A DNA stretch of 64,000 nt, taken from contig NC_059395.1 in the NCBI RefSeq assembly GCF_905220565.1, forward strand, positions 18,083,289 to 18,147,288. Reading direction: 5' to 3'. Under the pieces are notes generated by a model. That model saw only the letters and a list, made by a program, of their open reading frames with translations. It did not search any database and was not told the origin of the DNA. Below are positions 54,301 to 64,000 of this stretch, piece after piece. The stretch comes from Melitaea cinxia. Taxonomy: Eukaryota; Arthropoda; Insecta; Lepidoptera; Nymphalidae. A program made the translations under genes and the position numbers. Position 1 is the first letter of the stretch, and each line of letters begins with the position of its first letter.

Positions 54301-57062
54301 TAGTGAGTGTCTTCTTAACATAGTCGCATTAAATATACGAAATTTACTCATCATCTAGGATCTATATATATAAACAAAATTGATGTGTCTGTCTATGATT
54401 TTAAAACAACTGTGCTTTTTCAACTGTTTCTTTTTTATATTATTGAAAAAATTGTACTTATGAACAACTTATTTGTACTTAATGGTAAAAAATATCAAGT
54501 TTTTAAGTTTACCGATAAAATATTCAGTGGGCTTAAGTTTATAAAAGAAACAATATCCCATACCCACAGGAAGTCCCAATTTGGACGTTTAATGGATTGA
54601 AATTGCTTGGATTCGCAGAGATGAAGCGCACAATACGCGAACTCAGCACGTAACTTGCAATCAGTGTAGAAAGTTTTAGAATACATTTGACAACTAAATT
54701 TTGAATGAAAAATATTTCAAAATTAAGTTAGATTAAGAAGTAAAATTTAGTTTTCTAATGTTTAGGCGAATTTCACTCATTATAATGAAACAACTGTTTC
54801 GGATTTTATCGCGGTTCCTCCCGTGACCATGGTTGCTGTAAGTTTTCCGTAACAAAAATCCAAAAAAGTTGTTTAATTGTATAAACTTCAGTTTGTTAAA
54901 AAGACAAAGTTAAGATATGGTTACCTATGGGTTCTGGCATTTATTTCACTATCTGGCTTGCTATGTACTAATTTTCAATCTCGAATATTATTGTCTATGA
55001 CCAAAAATTCTTATAATCTCATTAATATTCCACTATGTTTCAAGACTCAATATTATAATGTAATTTTAGACAATGCCTTGTATTTTCGAGATTTATGAAA
55101 TAAATGGATGAATATAAAAAGCATAATATCACTATTTGCAATATTTAACTATATATTTATCATTTCAAAAGTCACGAAGTTTAGTTTTGACTCGATAAAT
55201 CGCGTCAAAATTCTCTATTTCCATATTTTCTTGTAAAAGTGTTAGATAGTTAATTATGAGATGACAAGAACGTTGATTGGACCTCGTTCGTCTTGCCGTG
55301 CTTTCCACCAACCCCATAACTCACGCCCATTACCATACGACGAATAGGCCTCATTATGACGAACCGTGTTATTTTACGGATTCTCCCATTTAAAACTTAA
55401 CGACTTAACTATTAAAAAACATCTAGAACTGGTTCCCTGGATCACTTGATTTGGGACAGTTCTCTTGATTTAATTTTAAAGGTTCTACTGATCGTAAACG
55501 TCACGCCCTACATTATTAAGTTATTTAAATATTAATTAATAATTTATACATTTCCCTTGTCTAAAAATGCATTTATAATTACTTCATCAATCTTTACGGA
55601 TTTCAAAACATAATCGAAGTGATCTCGTAGACATATTTGCTATGTTAATGATGAACGTAGTCGGAATTTTTATTTTATAAATGTTGAAGAACCGGCGGTC
55701 ATTCAGATAACAGAGAACATCAATTTAGCAAATGATAGTTTCCAATCAAGATAGAAATTTTTTTTTTCGAGTTCACGGACTTTATGGTTATAATAAAATG
55801 GAGTTCAATACACTCTTGTAATAGTATCTAAATGTGTTCAACAATTGGCTCGGTGAATACAGATGGCTGGAGATTCGTTCGCAGGCGCATTTGGCGGTCA
55901 GTCCATTTCCTTTACCAAATTTTCGGTCCAATTTCTATAATAACATAGCCTAAACTCCTGTTATCATTTTGTTGAATCGTTTCGTGTTTCCGTCCGTATT
56001 TTAGTAGCGTATTTTTTACTATTGGCTTCTAATATACGTTATAAGCGTTATGTCGAAATTTTATGATTAATTAGTCGATTCCGCCTTTTCTCGATAGAAA
56101 TAGATATTTGTTATTACAAAAGCGTAGCTTTTGTACTTAATGCATAATTTTTACTGACGTGAAAAAATAGGAGTCAATTTTCTGAAAATATTGTGTTTTA
56201 TTTGTATGTGTATGTACGTAATGCTTATTCTTTTCATAGTTGTTACCAATTCATAGTTAATGATAAAAAAATGTGAGTTTTTGTTAAAATAGATTTTAAG
56301 TTGGAAACAAATTTTATTTTGTTAAAAAAAATACAAATTAACATATCAAAAAAAGGTATGTCAACGGCTTTTAAAAATAATATGTATGCACTTTCCCGAT
56401 TAAAAGCGCATCGATACTCTACCAGTACTAACGCGCTAATCAACAAAGAATGTTTACGGCTGGTCGTAACTAACATTTTAATGTTTCGCGAGATATTCCG
56501 CTGAACTTTATGTTTTTTACCTTACGTATTGCTCAATTATAATAATCATACATGAATAGCTACAATTTAAATTAAGTTAAGTTACAAAATAATTTGTTAT
56601 GCTTTGATTTTACCAGTTAAAGTGCGTTATTAGCGCATGACTTTTGATATTGGCCAAATGGCGATAAGTTTTTTTTAATGTCATTTTCTAGTGAGGCAAA
56701 GATTTCGTTGTATTCAGCCAACGTCGGTTACAAATAAAAAATATTTTACCTATATGTTTATTGGTTTGAAATAGCGTTTTGTATTGCAGGCAATTATGAC
56801 GTTGCCGAGATCCCACCATTTTCTGAATTCATGACGAATCGAAATGACTGTTCTCCTGTTAGATGATTTCATCTCGTAGGTACCTGTTTCGATCCAGTGA
56901 TAGATTATAGTTACGAAATCATATCTTATGATCATAATCTTTAACGAAACAAAAAAATCCGTTCGAATAGTTGTCCAAACATTTGTATAAATTAAAAAGT
57001 TGTAAAAATTGACTTTGTGTACCTACAGATAAAAAACGACTGATGATGATTGATAAGAAAAT
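51360..57062 (+). other. Giant first intron, part 7
   Basis: No exon supported. Contains a GC-rich island with hairpin (53262-53382) and, at 54360-54400, a TATATATAAACAAAATTGAT-type repeat start common in Lepidoptera. Confidence 0.45.
53262..53382. other. GC-rich island with hairpin in AT-rich intron
   Basis: About 65-70% GC against ~30% around it. Includes GCGCACCC-tcgcc-GGGTGCGC and repeated CGCGC motifs. Open in one frame but without a start, splice pattern or known domain. Confidence 0.5.
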
Positions 57063-57246
57063 TCGAGTGTACTTTGTACCCACAACTGAAGTAAAACTTA
57101 CGGAACGTAACTCTCTCTCTTTATATCTTTACTAAATTATTCTCGAGTTCCGTTCACTTCGCCCGATCACACTTTTCGTAACGCTCTCGTCACGCATTCA
57201 CCAGCTTACTCCCCAAGTCAAGCGTGCGTAAAGAAGTTTTACTTCA
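57063..57246 (-). mobile_element. MITE-like repeat, GAAGTTTTACTTCA family (copy B)
   Basis: TGAAGTAAAACTT at 57087-57099 and its exact complement at 57234-57246 are terminal inverted repeats. The interior matches 21005-21176 in inverted orientation, and similarity extends outward to 57063. Confidence 0.8.
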
Positions 57247-60200
57247 AAAATCAATATACGAATAATTTAAATATATAGCGATAAGTTTAATTAAAATCAG
57301 CGAACTTACTAAGGACTAAGTATCAATAGTACCTACCTAGTTGTCACATAAAACCCGTTTGCTGTTTAATCTTTTTTTTTTTAAGATAAGGCGGTGTGTA
57401 GTCCCTCCTTTGATGTGTTAGATAATTCCTAATTAGTTAATAAATAGTTTAGTTTTATGGCTATTTTAATTTACACTAAATATTATGACCAAAATAAAAA
57501 AAAACTTTTTTTTTCAGTACAAATTTTCCTTTTTTTAAATTTAATTAGACTAAATCGTACAAATGTAATCTGTGCTTTTTAAAAGCTTACCTAATTCCCG
57601 TTGAACAAAGACAGTAATTAGGGGTTATTTATGGGCTACCCTTATCTGTGTTTGTTGCACGAACGTGGAACGAGAACAGGAATCTAATTGTTTGCGCGCT
57701 TTATACCGACTACATTTTTAGACCGACTATGCATCGCGACTAGGACACATAGATTATATTGGAAATAGATTAATATTGGAAGTGACATTTTATTTTTTTG
57801 TTCTTTGGTTTAATAATTTACGGTAAAGTATAATGTTTACAAAACATTAAAACAAAGGACGAAGCTGTGCAAAAAGCAAAACAATGATTTTAATCTGTGA
57901 AATATAAAAACTAAGCTAGTTTTTTTTTTTTTAATTTAATTTTAACTGGTTCAGTAATATAATTTTAAACAAAATTAAGTTAAACTTAAATATATATAAT
58001 ATGTATTTATAAGTGAAGAATTTATAGAATTTTCAATGAACCATTATTCCATGGTAGAACAAAGACAATAGGAACAGAACAGAACATGGTATAAGACCGT
58101 GTATGGATTTATGGCTTGTAGATTGTCATTCGTAATTAATGTGGTTCCGGAAACACCATAACGGTCCCGAGCGTTACCCTTCTTATGTCCAACAATAATT
58201 ATATCTTTAATAAATTGTTTGGATAAAAATTTAAGATTAATTAAAAAATATGAATGTATTGCAAGTATAAATATATTTACGTGTTGTGTGTTTGCCTAAA
58301 TAAACTTTTGAAAGTCTTTAATATCATACGTAGCAGTTAGTAAATAATAACTTTGTTCCTAATAACAATGATTCTTGAAAAAATTAAATATAATTTTAAA
58401 GCAATCGTTAGCAGTGTGTGATAACTAATCAAATGTTTATGTACGCAATAGCTTGTACAAACATGTAAGACATACGTCCTAATTTATATTGATTTAGTAA
58501 TGTATTGACTTGTTTTTAAAAATAACCGTCAATTTTTTTCCGGTTTCTTCTCACTAGAATCGATATTCCTAACTAAAGTAATTATTTTAATTATATTTAG
58601 ATTTAATAATAAATAAATGTATTTAATGTAAAATTGCACATCAAAAGCTCCTTTGAATCCTACTCCAGTAAAGAATTTCATATATTTTTGAATAATGTAA
58701 TTGTTAAGCTTTTGTAACGTCCAATAAATATATTCACGGATGAGCGAGTCCTACAATTCTCTAGGCCCTTGTGACGTCACCACTTAGCGACAGCTGCAAC
58801 CAACGTACTACTATACCCGTCTCCTTCTAACACCAATTACTTATCTCCCGTCTTGCTCTAGACGCGTATCTGTCAGGCGTCTGCGCAGCGATCGAACTGT
58901 ATTGATTTTTTTGTTGTTTGTAAAACGATGTTTCAACGAAACTATTTATGTAAGGAAGTAAACATAAATAGTATTTGAAAGAAAATTTTACAACAATAAA
59001 TTAAATTTGAATATTTATAAAACATTTAAAAATAACGGATGTTTTAATTTCATAACTTGCTGGGCCTCGTGGTTTTACTCGCGTAACTTCCGATCTCATG
59101 AATATATTTGTATAAAAAGTATTTAATTTATTATTCTGGATTTCCCAGCTGTCTACGGTTCAAGTTCCATTGCAATCAACCCAATAGTTTTTTAGTGAGA
59201 GAGCAACAAACATCCATTGAAGATTTCGTATTATATATAAACTCTTCTTTTTATCACATTCACAACTAATAAATTATATATAAATACTATGTTACATACA
59301 TACATCTAATAATATTAATATAATAAGGATATTAACTTACTTTTATATTTTGTTTATAAAGGTTTACCTTTTCTCTCTTTGAAAAGACCGTTACGACAGA
59401 ACAGACTGGTCGTGTCAAACTAGTTCCCTTCGTAATGCTATGTGCATAATAAAAATGTTCACATTAAAATCTGCGGTAAGGATTTGCTCCATCACTGTCT
59501 GTCTAGTCTTGACCAAAAAAGGATGTTACATGGTTAAAGATGTACTGGTATTGATAAATATATTTGTAGATAGATTTGATTTATTAAAGCTGCTAGTTTT
59601 GATACTTTAGTCAGGCTGAATTATTATTGTTACATATTTTTTTGGTTCAAGTTCATTAAGATTATGGGGCTATAGAACATTAAGCATCAACTTGATATTG
59701 TGGTGGAAGAAAATACATATGAAATAAAAAATGCAGTCCTTATTCTGAGAGATTTACCGAGATTGAAACTAAATGTATCTTGATATGTTTTGTCTGATAA
59801 ATCAAGGATAGTCATTTATTACTAATTTACAGCAAATTACTGCTATGGAATGTTTATTAAATCGAATCAATGATATTTGATAGACTGAGATTAGACATTT
59901 TCATAAAGTTTTGTTTTGGTTTTACATTGAATAAATATTTTATACTTCTTTTAAAAGTTGATGTCCTCTAAATAAAATCTAAATGACCAGAGTTTTAGGT
60001 TTTGACAGCCCAATCTGTCTAAGGTATCTATCTATCTATCTTTAGATTAGCTGTCTGTTGAGTAAATACAACAGTCTACGTAAATTACTTCGATACAGGT
60101 ATATATTTTTTTCACAATATATTACAAATTTTGACAAAAAGTGCATCCGTCGAAGCCACGTGTTTCATGTTAGTTTTTATAGTTTCCTCAAGTTTTTGTC

Positions 60201-61775
60201 AAGTTTTGTAAACTTAAGGAATTTGATCTTAAAGTTTGTGGATTTAGATTTAATACAAATTTGGAATGTTATCGCTGGCAGTTAACACATATTTTAAGTC
60301 TCGAATAAATAAAAAAGTTACTAATGTACAAACCGAACCGTTGTTTTGCTGCTAAACGCTATTAAAAAATAGGGGTTGGTGGTAGAAGGGTGAAAATTTA
60401 GAGTTGTACGTATTTTTCAATGCTAAATCATAATAAAATAAAATAAAATCGCCAAAAAATTTAAAAAGAATTGTGTTGCCCTTTATAACTTAGGCGTTTA
60501 AGAAATACTTAACGACCGATTCTCAGACCTACCAAAGCACAAAAAATTTCATAAGAACCGGTCAAGCCTTTTCATAAGAGTTTGGCCCCTTACACAGAAT
60601 TTTATATATTAGATTTATTGTGGTTATTTTTGAACCTCCTTCAATGATGGCTAGCTTTAATATTTACCTATTGTGTTAACCAAAAAAAAAAAAAGAAAAG
60701 GATATTAATTTGATTTGTTTATTTCAATTCTTTATTGCAAAATACATAATTATGTTTCACAAAAGACTGACTTTATTCTAACCTTCTGTATCACCAAGTC
60801 TTAGACTTATGTAAGTCAGAAGAGTACCTACGTATGTTTCAAATAAATGAGTAGAAACTAAAACTACTACACGAGTATACAAAAATACTCATAATGTCAT
60901 AAGATACTAATGTCTATGGAGTGTAATTAATTATGTATAAGATTTAGTCTCGAGGTCGTTATTAGGACGTCCCTCGGCGTGGCGCCGTATTTCCTATTCG
61001 ACCGTGTTATAGGTCATTAGGAAGAAATTCCTTAATTTAATATTTATTCGATAAATCACTTACTAAAATGTTTATGTTTAGAATAAAAATAGACTACAAT
61101 TGATAGAGAAGTGACTAGTAATAGACAAAATATTGTTATTTGATAAATAGAATCAGGGATATTTTTTTTAAAGTAGTAACATGTATGTATTTGAAACACA
61201 AAATGGCAGACTTTTATTTAGATCCCGCAATTTTTGGGCCTGAAAGTTCTGGCAAAATATAATTAAACGTGCAATAGTTTAATTTGGAAAATAATTTTTA
61301 AACCTCAAAGTTGATATTTTCTTGTGGTCGGTTGTGCCTGTAGCCAATTCAATTTAATAAATAATTTGTTATTTTGTTATTAGAGCAAAAAAGTCTATTA
61401 CCTACTTGTGGTTTATTATTGTAATAATAGACGGGCAGGAAATAAAAAAAAAAAAAAAAAAAAACCGTACTTAGAACATTATATCTTTGGTGGTCCAAAA
61501 AGAGAAATTTGGAAGTGATTATATGGGGTTATTTTTTGTTTGCCTGTTTAGACATTTTATATTTTTTAAAAGTATTAAAGTCAAAATAGTAACTCCGTAC
61601 CTACAAATATGTTGAAAGTTGCTGTCTTCAAAAGGCCAAAACAGATCTAAAAAACCTGAAAAAAACACTATGTTTGAAGGACGAATTTTAGATATGATGC
61701 AAGCGAAAGTAGTAGAGCATCTAGTGCAACTTTAGAAGTTTTTTATTTATACAGATACTCGAACTTAGAAGAAAT
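57247..61775 (+). other. Giant first intron, part 8
   Basis: AT-rich. The segment 58741-58890 is less AT-rich, with TGACGTCA (58772-58779) and CAGCTG (58791-58796). An A-run lies at about 61442-61463. No exon supported. Confidence 0.45.
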
Positions 61776-62258
61776 TTTTAACCGACTTCCAAAAAAGGAG
61801 GAGGTTCTCAATTCGACTGTATTTTTTTTTTTTTTTTATGTATGTTACATCAGAACTTTTGACCGGGTACACCGATTTCGACAAATTTTGTTTTAATCGA
61901 AAGATGGTGTGTGCCAATTTAAATGGGACCACCATTTAAATTTGTTTGAGATCTAACAACTACTTTTCGAGTTATATCTAATAATGCGTTTTTACTTGAC
62001 GCTTTTTTCGTCGACCTACGTTGTATTATACCGCATAACTTTTTACTGGATGTACCGATTTTGATAATTTTTAATTTAATCTAAAGCTGATGTTTATCGT
62101 GTGGTCACATATAAATTTTATCGAGATCTGATTACTACTTTTTGAGTAATCTTTGATAACGCGTAGTTGCTTGACTATTTTTTCGTCGATCTACGTTGTA
62201 TTACTTGTCGATGTAATTGAAGTCGGTTTTTTTTTCGTTTGCGAGCAAACACAATTAT
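61776..62258 (+). mobile_element. ACCGACTTCC repeat, a-c form (copy 3)
   Basis: Both ends are intact, but module b is absent: the text passes from GCATAACTTTTTACTGGATG straight into the c-module AATTTTTAATTTAATCTAAA. About 140 bp shorter than copies 1 and 2. Confidence 0.87.
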
Positions 62259-64000
62259 TTAAGAAGAAAGAACAGAAGATTTTTTATTGATTTAAATAAT
62301 TGTATTGTTTTATTATACTTTAGGAAAGATTGGCAAGATTTATTTGATCAAACATTGGCTCGCATTTTAATGTTTATGATTCAAAATTAAAACAGTAAAC
62401 TATTTTTTTTTTTAAATTGCGTTGTTATGGGTATCGGTGGAGACATAAACACAAATAAAGAAAAGTAAGCATTAAAAATGTGATAAATATATTAAAAAAA
62501 AAAAAAAAAAAACATAAAACGATTTATTACACAGCATTTTCATTCATGTTCTAAAGTAATCATTGAGCTAATTAGTACGTCGATGAATTAACTTTTGTAA
62601 TTAATAATTGTGTTTGCTCGTAATCAAAAAAAATGCTCTCAATTATTAACATCGATAAGTATTACAACGAAACTTATAAAGAAAACTACAACTTTAAAAG
62701 AAACTTATAATATTTCTAATTATTTTTATTTCACAAAGGGTTGTTGTTTTTGTATTGAGATACTTATAACTTAAAATAAATAATAAACTTCAATTAGTGT
62801 TGTCTGGAAGAAATGGTTAATTAGCCATAATAGGTCCGCCCATTGTACTTCGCTGTCTGTAACTATCTTTATGCTTTATTTGTAATATATTTGTCGTGTA
62901 CATTAAAGTATAAAATAAAATGATAAATAAATAAATAATTAGCTAATAGCGTCATACGTATCCTACGCGTTTTTATAATAAAGTAACTAATACTAAATAT
63001 TAGTTTAATATCAAAGATACTCTATGAGCTTAACGAATATATTTTGTCGAAAACATATTCAATGAATAAAATATAAATAATAAAAAAAATTGAATCGTAC
63101 GCGGGCACAGAATTAACACATGGTAGCTGCCAGATGGCGCACACTTGAGTTTTTTTTTATTTCGATGGGAAGCGAACGAGAATTTTGTATGACGCCAGTA
63201 ACTTTCGTTTTTTTTTTAATTTTTATTAATGACTAAAGAGGTTTTATTTTGATTATTAATACTTTTTTCTTGGATTCCTCTAGTACATTAATATTTTTTA
63301 CTAAATGTAAGTGACTAAGTTCAAAGGTGTGGCTTTAAAAATAAAAGTATAAGTTAAAAGATTTTTTTATCGAGTAACATAAAAAATCTAAAACGTAAAT
63401 AAAATTATAATGATATCTATTCAATTATGTATTACGGCTTTTTATTAGGGGTTTAGTAGTGGACGTTATCCAGTTTTTTTATGAATTCCTTCGGGTATCC
63501 CGCGGTCTTAATACAGCGCGAAGAATGAGTTTCAGCCATATCTCAAGTCATGAATAAATACATATTTATAACTCTTTACCCTCTTTGTATTAAAGCATCT
63601 AAATCTTATTAAATATTTGGTACAATTACACACCAATGAACTCAATTTGGAAAGGAAAGTTTTGTTTCAATGAAAATAACAATTATTGAATTATCTGATC
63701 TGAAAAATAAAAAGATAATATCGAGTTTCATTATGAAGACGAAAAATATAGTAAAAAGTTTTATTTGCTGACTACTGTTATACGTTAGATAGCATTATCA
63801 GCAATTAATGGAACAAAATCTAAACGAGCAAAAAGGTTAGATACTAAGAGTTAAGTAATATTTGTAAAATGTTAAAACTTCAGCAACCGGCTTATTTAAA
63901 TACCTACGATTAAAAAGATATTTTAAAAAACCGGTACTAATCAATATTTGAAATGATCATCTGTACGGATTATTCCGAGGGTGTCAAGCGAGAGGTCAAC
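62259..64000 (+). other. Giant first intron, part 9 (to window end)
   Basis: AT-rich. 62602-62668 is a diverged, inverted right-end fragment of the ACCGACTTCC repeat (aattgtgtttgctcg, then acatcgataagtattacaac). Nothing else recognised. Confidence 0.5.

Noticed and set aside
1..64000. CRISPR array, bacterial operon or phage-like system
   Set aside because: No regularly spaced direct repeats or prokaryotic gene structure; all genes are spliced.

Overview
This is AT-rich, intron-rich animal DNA, most likely from a moth or butterfly. The genes have short exons with GT-AG introns. The introns are full of repeats that I recognise as typical of Lepidoptera: a ~0.6 kb repeat beginning 'ACCGACTTCCAAAAAAGG', a tRNA-derived SINE ending '...CCCAGCAGTGGGA...GGCTGAA', RTE-type retroposon tails, and several MITEs. 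There is no bacterial-type gene organisation. Species assignment is inference. Layout: (1) 1-11.4 kb, + strand: the 3' half of neuropathy target esterase / swiss cheese (sws, PNPLA6/7 family), from the catalytic-serine exon to the C-terminus. It contains two tandem 117-nt exons that both encode the catalytic-aspartate segment and look mutually exclusive. (2) 14.3-16.3 kb, - strand: an ARM-type helical-repeat protein that best fits radial spoke head 14 (RSPH14). (3) 18.4-29.4 kb, - strand: a 12-exon gene reconstructed completely (565 aa) that matches outer dynein arm docking complex subunit 3 (ODAD3/CCDC151). (4) From 30.5 kb, + strand: a first coding exon with a signal peptide. No further convincing exon follows, so its first intron appears to fill the remaining 33 kb and run off the window. 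That stretch is repeats, foldbacks and unannotated AT-rich sequence. RSPH14 and ODAD3 are both motile-axoneme proteins and lie head to tail on the same strand. In insects they would be expected to act in sperm flagella and possibly chordotonal cilia. sws converges on RSPH14. ODAD3 and the signal-peptide gene diverge across a 1.1 kb shared upstream region. Main points of interest: the alternative catalytic-Asp exons of sws; a retroposon whose target-site duplication copied the ODAD3 exon-10 splice acceptor; three retroposon families sharing one 3' tail; two near-identical RTE fragments with the same 5' end; a 4.9 kb TTAA-flanked candidate element; and a modular ~0.6 kb repeat whose copies gain or lose a middle module.
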